A stretch of DNA of 64,000 bases from CALDTK01 sp965215115 (lineage in GTDB: Bacteria; Bacteroidota; Bacteroidia; Chitinophagales; Saprospiraceae). Location: NCBI GenBank assembly GCA_965215115.1, contig OZ244050.1:1922001-1986000 (forward strand), given 5' to 3'. A program made the position numbers and the translations under genes. Below the pieces are notes generated by a model. That model was not told the DNA's origin and ran no database searches. It saw only the letters and a program-made list of their open reading frames with translations. Positions 45,618 to 54,771 of the stretch are shown one piece after another (position 1 is the stretch's first letter; each line of letters begins with the position of its first letter).

Positions 45618-47147
45618 ATGACCTTCTTCAATCCCCTCTTCCGGGCCGCCTGGCTCCTGGCCCTCGTGTGTTCGGTGGGTCTGGCGAGTTGCGACAAAGA
45701 CGACGACACCGAGGACCCGCTCCCGGCGCCGACGGGCGACTTCACCTTCACGCAAGACGCGACCAACCCGCGGATGTTTCAGTTCACGCCCACGGGCGTC
45801 AACGAGAGCGAGATCCGCGTCAACTGGAACTTCGGCCACACCGACCCCGGCAACACGAGTTCGGAGTTCGCGCCGACGACGACTTTCCCGAGTAAGCCCG
45901 GCGAGACCGTGGTCTACAAGGTCTCGATGACGCTCACGCGGCGCACGGGCATCTCCGACCCGACGACGATCACGAAGGACGTCCCGGTGACGCTCCCGGC
46001 CGAGCGCAAGCTCTCCCCGGAGGAGGCGATCCTGGTGGGCGGCACGGCGCCCGGCAGCTCGAAGAAGTGGGCGCTCGGGAAGAACGTCAAGGGCCACAAC
46101 CGCGCCACGACGCCGACGCGCTTCGTGTGGTCGCGCGACCCACGGCAGATGGAGTGCCTCGGGGTGTACAACGACGTGTACACCTTCAGCTTCGACGGGG
46201 ACAGCCTGCACCTCGAGATGGACTACGGCAGTGACCTGTACATCCGCCTGAATGCACCCGACCGTGCGACGCGCTTCCCTACCGGCAGCTACGCAACATT
46301 CAATGAAGTATGTCCGAGCGGCACAGGGCTCTCCTCTACCGGGGACGCGGTGGTGAAGAACGCGAGTAACGTTCGCACCACCTGGTCGATCGGCGCCAAC
46401 GCCGCCGGTGAGAAGGTGCTGATGGTGCGCGACGGCAAGATCCACCTGGACGCCAATCAGTTCAACGACTACACCTTCCTCACGAATGTGAATGGTCTGG
46501 TGGCCAACGGCCTCCAGGCGGATAGTCTCTGGTTGCGGACCTACCAGCGGGACTCGGTGATTATTTGGGACATGCTGCTAGTGCCGTTGGCGAAGGTGAA
46601 TGAGGGTGGGCAGCCCGCCGGCTTCTCGTGTACCGACAACAATATCTCCTTCGACGTGAACCTTTTGCACGGCGGCAGTTCGAAAACCTGGAAGTATGCC
46701 GAAGGTGTGAAAGGCCACAGTGCCGCCCTGAGGCCGAACGGCACTTTCTTCTGGGAGCGCGAAGGTTCGGCGCTGGCGTGCCTCGGGATTTACAACGACC
46801 GCTACACCTTCAACGCCGACGGCACGTACAGTGCTAACTTCGGTGGGGACATCTACACGCGCAACGGACTCAACGGCGATAGTTTCACGAATGTCAGGTC
46901 TCAGGCCGACGCTGGCTGCGCGGCAGGACTCTCGGGCAATGACCAAGTGGCTGCCTATACCTCTCCGAGTGGCCTCAAGTACGTCGGGTGTAACGGGGGT
47001 ATCCGTATCGAGGGTGGCTACCTCGGGTTAGGCGTTCAGCAAGAATTTTACATGATGGAGCGGATCACCGCCGACACGATGGTGGTACGCGCCGCGCAGC
47101 CCGATGGCAACGTGATTTGGCAGGCGATCCTCGTGCCGGACAAGTAG
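45618..47147 (+). CDS. SusE-like outer-membrane lipoprotein with duplicated domain
   Basis: 509 residues. Lipobox VGLASC. Residues ~30-125 look like a PKD/Ig-like domain (FTFTQDATNPRMFQFTP, WNFG). Two related domains follow. The first has SKKWALGKNVKGHNRA, CLGVYNDVYTF, DYGSDLYIR. The second has SKTWKYAEGVKGHSAA, CLGIYNDRYTF, GGDIYTRN. It occupies the usual position of the surface glycan-binding protein after susCD, so substrate binding is the likely role. No hairpin element. Confidence 0.8.
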   Translation: MTFFNPLFRAAWLLALVCSVGLASCDKDDDTEDPLPAPTGDFTFTQDATNPRMFQFTPTGVNESEIRVNWNFGHTDPGNTSSEFAPTTTFPSKPGETVVYKVSMTLTRRTGISDPTTITKDVPVTLPAERKLSPEEAILVGGTAPGSSKKWALGKNVKGHNRATTPTRFVWSRDPRQMECLGVYNDVYTFSFDGDSLHLEMDYGSDLYIRLNAPDRATRFPTGSYATFNEVCPSGTGLSSTGDAVVKNASNVRTTWSIGANAAGEKVLMVRDGKIHLDANQFNDYTFLTNVNGLVANGLQADSLWLRTYQRDSVIIWDMLLVPLAKVNEGGQPAGFSCTDNNISFDVNLLHGGSSKTWKYAEGVKGHSAALRPNGTFFWEREGSALACLGIYNDRYTFNADGTYSANFGGDIYTRNGLNGDSFTNVRSQADAGCAAGLSGNDQVAAYTSPSGLKYVGCNGGIRIEGGYLGLGVQQEFYMMERITADTMVVRAAQPDGNVIWQAILVPDK

Positions 47148-47481
47148 TAGTTTTTGTATGTCAAGCATTTTGTCATCGCGGGGGCCAGGCCGGATGGTCT
47201 GGCCCCGCTTTTTGCTGGTGGCGATTCATCGGAAGTGGCGATTCATCGGAAGGATTTCAGACAGCCGGGCTGAAGCCCGGGCTGGCCCACAGGCAGACCT
47301 CCGGCCTGCTGGGACGCGCGACGAGCCCGTCGGCAGGCCGGAGGTCTGCCTGTGGGCCAGCAAGCACTTCAGTGCTTCTGGCTAACACGCGGCTCAATTT
47401 TTAAACTTCAATCATCCGGGGGTACTATCCGCCTCGCCTGGCTGACCCAACTCACACTATTCACTCGCATCCGTCCGAAAC
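47148..47481. terminator. Intergenic region with 29-bp inverted repeat
   Basis: Arms 47281-47309 and 47333-47361 (starting GCTGGCCCACAGGCAG) are perfect inverted repeats around a 23-base spacer. A CCGGGCTGAAGCCCGG hairpin precedes them, and a tandem GCGATTCATCGGAAGTG duplication lies at 47221-47252. Placed after the sus genes and before GH31, it may attenuate downstream transcription. No gene seen. Confidence 0.65.
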
Positions 47482-49713
47482 ATGTCCTTCCGAACCTTAA
47501 CCCGCCTCCTTCCACTGGCCCTGCTCGGACTCTCCGCCGCCTGCGCTACCCAGCGCGAGATACCCCTGGCGCCCCTCGCGGCCGAGGCCCCCACGCCGCC
47601 GAAACCCACGCGCTACTTCTTCGAGGCGGAGGATGGCGCGCCCGGGGTCGAAGCCAAAATCCACCACACCGGCATATCGGTCGGGATCGGCGAGGGCGAA
47701 CGTGACGCGCGGACGCTGAGCTGGTCGCTGGATGACGTGCCGGCCGGGCGCTACGCGGTGTGGGCCCTGGTGGGGGTGCGCAGCTACGATGCGGACGCCA
47801 CCGAGGGCGTGCTCGATATTCAGCAGGGCAACCAGCGCCTGCCGCTCACCGTGCCCCACCTGCGCGCCCTGCGCTGGGAGAGGGCCGAGGGCTTCCTCGA
47901 GCTCGTGGGGGCAACGGGCGACGACAGCCGGATGACGCTTTCGCAAAACAGCGGCTCTACGCGCCCCGTGGTGGATGTCGTGATGCTGGTGTCGGCCGCG
48001 AGCGACTACGTGCCCGAGGGCCGCGAACTCGAGTACGCCGCGAAGCTGCCGCCGGTGTGGGCCTTCGGGGTGCTGTACGGCGGCTACACCGACCAGACCC
48101 GCAGCGCCGCGCGCGTCGACAGCCTGCTGGACCTGGGCTTCCCGGTGGCGGGCTACTGGGTCGACTCCTGGTTCTGGAACTTCACCGACGAGGGCAAGGG
48201 GCCGAAGGGCTACCTCGACTTCCGCGGCGACCGTGCGGCCTTCCCGGACGTGGCCCGCACCTGGCAAGATTGGGAACGCAAGGGGGTAAAGGCCGGGATC
48301 TGGGTCTGGGACACCGTGCTCGAGGACGGCAACGAGGCCACCTTCGAGGACTTTAAGTCGCGCGGCTTCTTCGATACGATTGCCCTGAACACCAACGGCT
48401 GGCACAACGCACCGAAGAACACGATGGAGGGCGAGGTGGACTTCGAGTCGCCCGCCGCCACTGCCTACTGGCAGCAGCGGCTCGACACCTTCTTCGCCGC
48501 CGGGCTCGACTTCCTGAAGCTCGACCGCTCGGCCGACACTGCCTACCTGGCCGCGGCCTACGACGCGACGGCCAGACTGGCGCGCGCGCCGCTGCCGAAC
48601 GCCGCCCCCGCGGGCGCGCGGCGCCGCGGCTTCATCACGAGCCACATCCACAACGTCGACCAGGCGGCCATCGGGCGCTACCCGGCCAAGTGGACCGGCG
48701 ACGCCAAGATCGCCTGGCAGCAGCCTGACTACCCCAACTTCAATGGCTACTCGATGGGGGCCTACCGCGAGAACGTCGCGATGCTGGCCGACTCCCGCCT
48801 CGCGATGTACGGCGCGCCCTTCCTCGCGCACGACCTCGGGGGCTACAGCTACTTCGGCTCGACGGAGCAGAGCCCGGAGCTGTACACGCGCTGGGCGCAG
48901 TTTGCCGCCTTCACGCCCCTGGTCACGGCCTTCTCGGCCTCGTCGAACGCGAGCGGCAACATGCCCTTCAACTACGGCGACGCCGCCCTGCGCACCTCGC
49001 GACACTACCTGCGCCTCCACGCCGAACTCCTGCCGCACTTCTACTCCCTGGCGCACGGCACCTGGGCCCGGGGCGAGAAGGTGATCCGCGACGACGGTCT
49101 GGCGGGGGACGACCAATTCATGGTGGGGGAGGAGCTGTTGGTGGCGCCGGTGTTGGAGCCCGGGGCCACGTCGCGCGCGGTGGCCCTGCCGGCGGGGGAG
49201 TGGTTCGAGTTCGAGACCGGGCGCCCGGTGGCGGGGTCGGGTCGTGTGACGGTAGCGGCGCCGCTGGATCGCGTGCCGGTTTTGGCGAAAGCCGGCGCCA
49301 TCGTGCCCGTTAAGCCCTTCGCGCCCAACGTCCAGTCAGCGAGTTGGGACAGCCTGCGCCTGATCGTCTTCCCGGGGGCCGACGGCGGCTACACCCTCGT
49401 CGAGGACGACGGCCAGACGGAGGCGTACCTGGAGGGGGCTTTCGCCAAAACCCGCATCCGCAGTGCTACGTCGGGTGAGTCCCTGCGATTGAGGGTCGAA
49501 GGGCGCGAAGGTAGTTTTGGCGGAAGCCCACCCACGCGACACCTCACCGTGGAACTGCGCGGCGTACCCACGGCCCTCGCCTCCGCGAAACTCAACGGCC
49601 GGCCCCTCTCCCTCGGCACCGCCACCGCTACACCAGAGGCGGGACAGGTGGTCGAGCTCGGGCGCGTCGACGTGGGCGTGGCGCAGGATTTGGTGCTCAC
49701 CTGGTCGCGCTAA
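47482..49713 (+). CDS. Glycoside hydrolase family 31
   Basis: 743 residues. Lipobox LSAACA. Residues ~35-165 form a CBM-like beta domain (RYFFEAEDG). The GH31 barrel follows: AFGVLYGGYTDQTRSAARVDSLLDLGFPVAGYWVDSWFW, nucleophile Asp in LDFLKLDRSAD near 348, acid/base Asp in WTGDAKIAW near 407, FLAHDLGGY, and C-terminal beta domains (VAPVLEPGA). Removes terminal alpha-linked sugars from the exported glycan's breakdown products. Elements at 47937, 49279, 49438 and 49514. Confidence 0.92.
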   Translation: MSFRTLTRLLPLALLGLSAACATQREIPLAPLAAEAPTPPKPTRYFFEAEDGAPGVEAKIHHTGISVGIGEGERDARTLSWSLDDVPAGRYAVWALVGVRSYDADATEGVLDIQQGNQRLPLTVPHLRALRWERAEGFLELVGATGDDSRMTLSQNSGSTRPVVDVVMLVSAASDYVPEGRELEYAAKLPPVWAFGVLYGGYTDQTRSAARVDSLLDLGFPVAGYWVDSWFWNFTDEGKGPKGYLDFRGDRAAFPDVARTWQDWERKGVKAGIWVWDTVLEDGNEATFEDFKSRGFFDTIALNTNGWHNAPKNTMEGEVDFESPAATAYWQQRLDTFFAAGLDFLKLDRSADTAYLAAAYDATARLARAPLPNAAPAGARRRGFITSHIHNVDQAAIGRYPAKWTGDAKIAWQQPDYPNFNGYSMGAYRENVAMLADSRLAMYGAPFLAHDLGGYSYFGSTEQSPELYTRWAQFAAFTPLVTAFSASSNASGNMPFNYGDAALRTSRHYLRLHAELLPHFYSLAHGTWARGEKVIRDDGLAGDDQFMVGEELLVAPVLEPGATSRAVALPAGEWFEFETGRPVAGSGRVTVAAPLDRVPVLAKAGAIVPVKPFAPNVQSASWDSLRLIVFPGADGGYTLVEDDGQTEAYLEGAFAKTRIRSATSGESLRLRVEGREGSFGGSPPTRHLTVELRGVPTALASAKLNGRPLSLGTATATPEAGQVVELGRVDVGVAQDLVLTWSR

Positions 49714-49723
49714 CGCCTCTCCC

Positions 49724-50422
49724 GTGCGCATACCCACTCCGACTTACGGCCTGTTGCTCGTCCTGGCGACGGCCTGTCTCGCGAGCCGCGTGGCGCCGCA
49801 GCCGCGGGTGTTCGTGATCGGCGACTCCATCTCGCTGCAGTACGGGCCTTACCTGCGGGAGGCGCTGGCGGGCGTGGCCACTTACGACCGCAAGCGCGAC
49901 GACGGCCAGGCCATGCAGGACCTCGACCGGCCCGTCGGAGCCAACGGCGGCGACTCGCGGATGGTGCTGGCGTACTTGCGTGAACTGCGCGCCGGCCCGG
50001 GCCTCGCGGCCGACTACCTGCTGCTCAACTGCGGCCTGCACGACATCAAGACGAACCCCGGCAGCGGGCGGCCGCAGGTGCCGCTACGGGAGTACGCTCG
50101 CAACCTCGACACGATCTTGCGGGTGGCGCGCGCGCTGGACGTGAAGCCCATTTGGATGCGGACGACGCCTGTGGTCGACTCGATCCACAACCGGTCGATG
50201 GGGGGCTTCCACCGCTTCGCCGCGGACGTGGCGCGTTACAATGCCGCGGCCGACAGCGTGATGGCTGTCCACGGGGTGCCGGCCGTTGACCTGTGGACGC
50301 TGTCGCAAAGCTTCGGCCCGGGCGCATTCAAGGATCACGTGCACTACCGGGAGGAGTTTCGGGCGCGGCAGGGGGCGTACTTGGGGGGGTGGCTGGTGGG
50401 GTACTTGCGGGCGACGCGGTGA
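49724..50422 (+). CDS. SGNH-family hydrolase, exported
   Basis: 232 residues from GTG 49724, ten bases after GH31. Signal or lipoprotein segment LLLVLATACLAS. Block I VFVIGDSISLQYGPYL, Gly in ANGGDSRMV, block III LLLNCGLHDIKT, block V KDHVHYREEFRARQG with the Asp-x-x-His pair. Probably a carbohydrate O-deacetylase. No hairpin element. Confidence 0.85.
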   Translation: MRIPTPTYGLLLVLATACLASRVAPQPRVFVIGDSISLQYGPYLREALAGVATYDRKRDDGQAMQDLDRPVGANGGDSRMVLAYLRELRAGPGLAADYLLLNCGLHDIKTNPGSGRPQVPLREYARNLDTILRVARALDVKPIWMRTTPVVDSIHNRSMGGFHRFAADVARYNAAADSVMAVHGVPAVDLWTLSQSFGPGAFKDHVHYREEFRARQGAYLGGWLVGYLRATR

Positions 50423-50566
50423 GGGGGGAGAGTGCCGTAGTGGCAGTAGGCGTAGATCGTCTCAAGCTTGAGCGTGAAGCGCGCCCGCTGAGGGTATGAT
50501 GGACGCGTGGGCGATATTGCGGCGCAGGCGAGGCGTGAGGCTGCCGAGAACATAAAAAGGTATCGT

Positions 50567-52705
50567 ATGAAGCCCCTCTCCCAACACATGCGCTGGTACG
50601 GCCCCGCCGACCCCGTCTCCCTCGCCGACATCCGCCAAGCCGGCGCCACGGGCGTCGTCACGGCCCTGCACCAAATCCCCAGTGGCGAAGTGTGGACCCC
50701 GGAGGCCATCCGGGAGCGCCAGGCCGCCATCGCGGCCGCCGGCCTCACCTGGGACGTGGTCGAGAGCGTGCCCGTCCACGAGGACATCAAGCGGCGCTCG
50801 GGTGACTTCCGGCGCTACATCGACAATTACAAAACCTGCATTCGGAATCTAGGCGCGGCCGGTGTGCCCGTGGTGACGTACAACTTCATGCCCGTGTGCG
50901 ACTGGACCCGCACCGACCTCGACTACGCCATGCCGGACGGGAGCCGGGCGCTGCGCTTCGACCGGGCGGAGTTCGCGGCTTTCGAACTCTTCGTGCTGCA
51001 GCGCGCCGGCGCCGAGGAGGAGTACAGCGCTGAGGAGAGGGCTTCCGCCAAAACCACTTACGACGCCCTCGACGCCGGGGCCCGCGAGCGCCTCACGCGC
51101 AACATCATCGCCGGGCTGCCGGGCGGCACGACCGAGGGCGCGGACGGCCTGGCGAGTTTTCGCCAAAGCTTACAGACCTACGCAGGCATCGACGCGGACG
51201 TGCTGCGGGCCAACCTCGTGGAGTTCGTGACCGAGATCGCGCCCGTGGCCGAGGAGGCCGGCGTGCGCCTCGCGATCCACCCGGACGATCCGCCGTTTCC
51301 GATCCTGGGCCTGCCGCGGGTCTTGAGTACGGCGGCGGACGCGCGGCACTTGCTGTCACAAGTAGACGTGCCCGCGAATGGGTTGTGCTTCTGCACGGGC
51401 AGCTTCGGCGTGCGGGCGGACAACGACCTGCCGGCCATGGCGCGTGAGTTCGGCGACCGGACGCACTTCGTGCACCTGCGCTCGACGAGGCGCAACGCCG
51501 CCGGCGACTTCTACGAGGCCGACCACCTCGACGGCGACGTGGACATGTACGCCGTGGTGTGGGAGTTGATGCTGGCGGCCGGCCGCAAAGCCGTAGACTT
51601 GCCGATGCGCCCCGACCACGGCCACCAGATGCTCGACGACCTCCACAAACGCACCAATCCCGGCTATTCGGCCATCGGGCGCCTGCGGGGTTTGGCGGAG
51701 CTGCGGGGCCTGATGCTCGGCATCTCGCGGGGTGTAGCGGCGGCGGTGGGACTGGTTTTGGCGACAGCCGCACTGCTCTCCGGCTGCTCGGAGGCCATCG
51801 GCCCGAAGACCATCTACCTCGCGCACACCCTGCCGGTGGTGCACCCGGTGCACAAGGGCATGGAGGTCTTCGCCGACCTGGTGGCCCAGAAGTCGGGCGG
51901 CACGCTGGCCATCAAGATCTACCCCGACGGACAGCTCGGCGGCGAACGCGAAGTGCTGGAGTTGCTGCAGATCGGGAGCATCCCGATGACGAAGGTCTCG
52001 GCCGCGACGATGGGCAGTTTCGCGCCGGAGTACGAGATACTCGGAGTGCCGTATTTATTTCGCGACGAGGATCACCTGTTTCGCGTGCTCGAATCAGATA
52101 TCGGCGAGGGTATCCTCGAGGCCGGGGCGGACAAACTGCTGCGGGGTCTGTGCTTCTACAATGCCGGCACGCGCAGTTTTTATACCGTCAAGAATCCCGT
52201 GCGTACCCCGGCGGATCTGGCGGGCCTCAAGGTGCGCGTCATGAATCACCAGATGTCGGTCGATATGGTGAACGCGATGGGCGGTTCGGCCACGCCGATG
52301 GCCTACGGGGAGCTGTACACGGCCCTGCAGCAGGGCGTCGTGGACGGGGCCGAGAACAACGAACCGAGTTTCGTGAGCTCGGGCCACTACGAAGTTGCGA
52401 AGTACTACAACCGCGACGAGCACGCGGCCTTCCCGGACGTGCTCCTGGTCTCGACCACGTACTGGCAAACGCTCACGGCCGAGGAGCAGGCCTGGGTCCG
52501 GGACGCGGCCCAGGAGAGTGTCGCCGCGCAGCGGGCCTTCTGGACGGCGGACGTGGAGGCGAGCCTGGCGAAGATGCGCGAGGCCGGCGTGGAGGTCGTC
52601 GAGCCTGATAAAGCGTTGTTTCGCGAGCGCGTCGCGTCCGTGACGGCGGCTTTCGCCAAAACCCCCGAGCGCCGGGCCCTGATCGAGCAAATACAGGCTT
52701 TGTAA
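50567..52705 (+). CDS. uxuA: Mannonate dehydratase fused in frame to TRAP solute-binding protein
   Basis: 712 residues in one frame from ATG 50567 (MKPLSQHMRWYGP). Residues 1-~388 are UxuA: DPVSLADIRQAGATGVVTALH, YNFMPVCDWTRTDL, LAIHPDDPP, GLCFCTGSFGVRADNDLP, MRPDHGHQMLDD, ending GYSAIGRLRGLAELRGLMLGI. It dehydrates D-mannonate to KDG in the cytoplasm. With no stop, the frame runs on into SRGVAAAVGLVLATAALLSGC and a DctP-type binding protein (see the nested entry). A periplasmic protein cannot work behind a folded cytoplasmic enzyme, so either translation restarts internally or a stop has been lost. Elements at 51041, 51755 and 52649. Confidence 0.88.
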   Translation: MKPLSQHMRWYGPADPVSLADIRQAGATGVVTALHQIPSGEVWTPEAIRERQAAIAAAGLTWDVVESVPVHEDIKRRSGDFRRYIDNYKTCIRNLGAAGVPVVTYNFMPVCDWTRTDLDYAMPDGSRALRFDRAEFAAFELFVLQRAGAEEEYSAEERASAKTTYDALDAGARERLTRNIIAGLPGGTTEGADGLASFRQSLQTYAGIDADVLRANLVEFVTEIAPVAEEAGVRLAIHPDDPPFPILGLPRVLSTAADARHLLSQVDVPANGLCFCTGSFGVRADNDLPAMAREFGDRTHFVHLRSTRRNAAGDFYEADHLDGDVDMYAVVWELMLAAGRKAVDLPMRPDHGHQMLDDLHKRTNPGYSAIGRLRGLAELRGLMLGISRGVAAAVGLVLATAALLSGCSEAIGPKTIYLAHTLPVVHPVHKGMEVFADLVAQKSGGTLAIKIYPDGQLGGEREVLELLQIGSIPMTKVSAATMGSFAPEYEILGVPYLFRDEDHLFRVLESDIGEGILEAGADKLLRGLCFYNAGTRSFYTVKNPVRTPADLAGLKVRVMNHQMSVDMVNAMGGSATPMAYGELYTALQQGVVDGAENNEPSFVSSGHYEVAKYYNRDEHAAFPDVLLVSTTYWQTLTAEEQAWVRDAAQESVAAQRAFWTADVEASLAKMREAGVEVVEPDKALFRERVASVTAAFAKTPERRALIEQIQAL
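51713..52705 (+). CDS. dctP: TRAP transporter solute-binding lipoprotein (nested start)
   Basis: 330 residues if translation begins at the internal ATG 51713. That start gives MLGISRGVAAAVGLVLATAALLSGC, a well-formed lipoprotein signal with the Cys at residue 25. The mature part is DctP: IYLAHTLPVVHPVHKGMEVFADLVAQKSGG, IKIYPDGQLGGEREVLELLQIG, PYLFRDEDHLFRV, and the ligand-Arg region LAGLKVRVMNHQMSVDMVNAMGGSATPMAYGELYTALQQGVVDGAENN. Binds a uronate-like acid. The element at 51755 codes part of the signal peptide. Confidence 0.7.
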   Translation: MLGISRGVAAAVGLVLATAALLSGCSEAIGPKTIYLAHTLPVVHPVHKGMEVFADLVAQKSGGTLAIKIYPDGQLGGEREVLELLQIGSIPMTKVSAATMGSFAPEYEILGVPYLFRDEDHLFRVLESDIGEGILEAGADKLLRGLCFYNAGTRSFYTVKNPVRTPADLAGLKVRVMNHQMSVDMVNAMGGSATPMAYGELYTALQQGVVDGAENNEPSFVSSGHYEVAKYYNRDEHAAFPDVLLVSTTYWQTLTAEEQAWVRDAAQESVAAQRAFWTADVEASLAKMREAGVEVVEPDKALFRERVASVTAAFAKTPERRALIEQIQAL

Positions 52706-53190
52706 TGCAGCGCGCCTACGACATACTGATGCGGGGGCTGGGGGTCGCGCTCGTGGTCATCTTCGCGCTGATGGTCGTGGACGTGCTCTGGCAGGTCATC
52801 AGCCGCTACGCCCTCGGGGCACCGAGCAGCTTCACCGAGGAGTTCGCGCGCTTTGCGCTGATCTGGGTGGCGCTGCTGGGCGCGGCCTACCTCAACGGAC
52901 TGCGCGAACACCTGACGATGGACTTTTTAACGCGTAAGCTTTCGCCAAAACGCCTCGCGCGTCGACAGCGCCACATCGAGTGGTGGATGTTCGGGTTTGC
53001 GCTGGTCGTGATGGTGATCGGCGGGGGCAATCTGGTGTACACGACGCTGCGCCTCGGGCAGGCCTCGCCGGCGATCGGGGTACCCCTGTGGGTGGTGTAC
53101 AGCGTGATACCGGTGGCGGGGGCGTTGGTGTGCTTTTTTAGTGTATTTCACGCGAGACGCGAGACGCGAGCAGATGGGTGGATGGGATAA
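52705..53190 (+). CDS. dctQ: TRAP transporter small permease
   Basis: 161 residues, four membrane helices. DctQ features: VALVVIFALMVVDVLWQVISRYALG, SFTEEFARFALIWVALLGAAYLNGLREHLTMDFL. ATG overlaps the dctP stop by one base. Element at 52938 codes LSPK in the cytoplasmic loop. Confidence 0.92.
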   Translation: MQRAYDILMRGLGVALVVIFALMVVDVLWQVISRYALGAPSSFTEEFARFALIWVALLGAAYLNGLREHLTMDFLTRKLSPKRLARRQRHIEWWMFGFALVVMVIGGGNLVYTTLRLGQASPAIGVPLWVVYSVIPVAGALVCFFSVFHARRETRADGWMG

Positions 53191-53248
53191 ACAATCCACC
53201 CATCTACCCATCAAACCATCCACCCACCCACCCATCAAACCACCCGTC
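53172..53248. repeat. GATGGGTGGAT hairpin plus CCATCCACCC array
   Basis: AGATGGGTGGAT (53172-53183) pairs with ATCCACCCATCT (53194-53205), followed by repeats of CCATCCACCCACCCATC up to the dctM ATG. The same words and layout occur at 59983-60048 before uxaC. The start of the hairpin overlaps the end of dctQ. Confidence 0.7.
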
Positions 53249-54553
53249 ATGAGCATAGAAGTCATCAGCATCCTCGTGCTCTTCGTGAGCTTCTTCGGGC
53301 TGCTGGCCTACGGGGTGCCGGTGGCGTACGCGATCGGGATCTCGACCACGGCCACCATGCTGCTCAACATCGTGGCCCTGCCCGCGATCACGACGGTGGC
53401 GCAGCGGATGACGACGGGCATCGACAGCTTCGCGCTGCTGGCCATTCCGTTTTTTATCCTGGCGGGCGAGTTGATGAACAGGGCGGGGATTGCCGGGCGA
53501 CTGATTGACTTGGCGAAGTCGCTGGTCGGGAGTCTACCCGGGGGCCTGGCCTACGTGAATGTGCTGGCGGCGATGCTGTTTGGGGCCATCTCCGGGTCGG
53601 CGGTGGCGGCGGCCTCGGCGATCGGGAGCGTGATGACGGACCGCATGGAGGACGAGGGCTACCCGCGGACCTTCTCGGCGGCGGTCAACATTACCTCGTC
53701 CACCACCGGCCTGCTGATCCCCCCGAGCAACGTGCTCATCGTGTATGCGCTCGCGAGTGGGGGCACAGCGAGTGTGGCGGCGCTGTTTATCGCGGGCTAC
53801 GTGCCGGGGATTCTGGTGGGGCTCGCGCTGATGGGACTGGCGGCCATCATGGCGCGGCGGCGTGGGTTTCCGCCCGGTGACCCGGTCGACTTCCGGGGGA
53901 TCGCACGTCACTTCGGGCGGGCGTTCCTGAGCCTGCTGATGCTCGTGATCATCGTCGGCGGCATCGTGGCCGGGGCGTTTACGGCGACGGAGGCCGCGGC
54001 CGTGGCGATCGCTTATGCCGGGGGATTAGGTTTCGCCTACGGCACGATAAAGGTGGGCGACCTGCCGAGTGTTTTGCTGGCAAGCGCCCGCACCACGGCC
54101 GTGGTCATGTTCCTGATCGCCACGAGCATTGCGATGTCGTGGCTCTTTAGCTTCGAGTCGATCCCGGCGCTGATGACGGGCTTCCTACTCGACACGGTGT
54201 CGAACCCGGTGGCTATTTTCATTTTGATCAACCTCACGCTGCTGGTGGTCGGCACCTTCATGGACATGACGCCGGCGGTGCTGATCTTCACGCCGATCTT
54301 TTTGCCGGTGGTCGTCGCGCTCGGGATGGACCCGGTGCACTTCGGGATCGTGATGGTGCTCAATTTGTGTATTGGGCTGTGCACGCCGCCGGTCGGGACG
54401 ATCCTGTTCGTCGGTGCGGGGGTGGCGCAGGTGTCGGTCGCGGATGTCATTCGGCCGCTCGTCCCCTTCGTGCTCGTGATGGTGGGGGTGTTGATGTTGG
54501 TGACGTTCTTTCCGCAGATTAGTCTGTGGCTGCCGGCGGTGTTCGGGTTGTAG
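53249..54553 (+). CDS. dctM: TRAP transporter large permease
   Basis: 434 residues, about twelve membrane helices. DctM signatures: GIDSFALLAIPFFILAGELMN, AMLFGAISGSAVAAASAIGSVM, STTGLLIPPSNVLIVYALASGG, FMDMTPAVLIFTPIFLPVV, LCIGLCTPPVGTILFVG. Uses the sodium or proton gradient to import the DctP-bound acid. Start ATG 53249; the frame upstream is repeat sequence. Element at 54071 has the rare GCT/AGC stem. Confidence 0.93.
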   Translation: MSIEVISILVLFVSFFGLLAYGVPVAYAIGISTTATMLLNIVALPAITTVAQRMTTGIDSFALLAIPFFILAGELMNRAGIAGRLIDLAKSLVGSLPGGLAYVNVLAAMLFGAISGSAVAAASAIGSVMTDRMEDEGYPRTFSAAVNITSSTTGLLIPPSNVLIVYALASGGTASVAALFIAGYVPGILVGLALMGLAAIMARRRGFPPGDPVDFRGIARHFGRAFLSLLMLVIIVGGIVAGAFTATEAAAVAIAYAGGLGFAYGTIKVGDLPSVLLASARTTAVVMFLIATSIAMSWLFSFESIPALMTGFLLDTVSNPVAIFILINLTLLVVGTFMDMTPAVLIFTPIFLPVVVALGMDPVHFGIVMVLNLCIGLCTPPVGTILFVGAGVAQVSVADVIRPLVPFVLVMVGVLMLVTFFPQISLWLPAVFGL

Positions 54554-54771
54554 ACGCTGTGCGCCCGCCCGCCAGGGGCATTGGATATGCCCGGTGCCAC
54601 GGGGGCAGACACATTCGGCAAGCGCAGTTGTGGCTCGCCGACATGTACCCGGCGCCTACTTAGCGCGTCGGTGGGGGACAGCATTCGGCGTGAACCGCAC
54701 TGGGTCGATTTCTCGGTAGGGGAAGTGCGCGCCTCCGACACTCGGGGACGGCAATCCGACAAACATCCCCC
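54554..54771. other. Intergenic gap, no feature recognised
   Basis: Moderately GC-rich 218 bases containing no convincing ORF, no hairpin element and no obvious palindrome. Probably carries the promoter of the next gene. Confidence 0.35.

Noticed and set aside
51156..51169. GTTTTCGCCAAAGC in uxuA, superficially like the hairpin element
   Set aside because: The arms do not pair around a GNNA loop on either strand; it looks like a hybrid of the two strand forms and is not counted.
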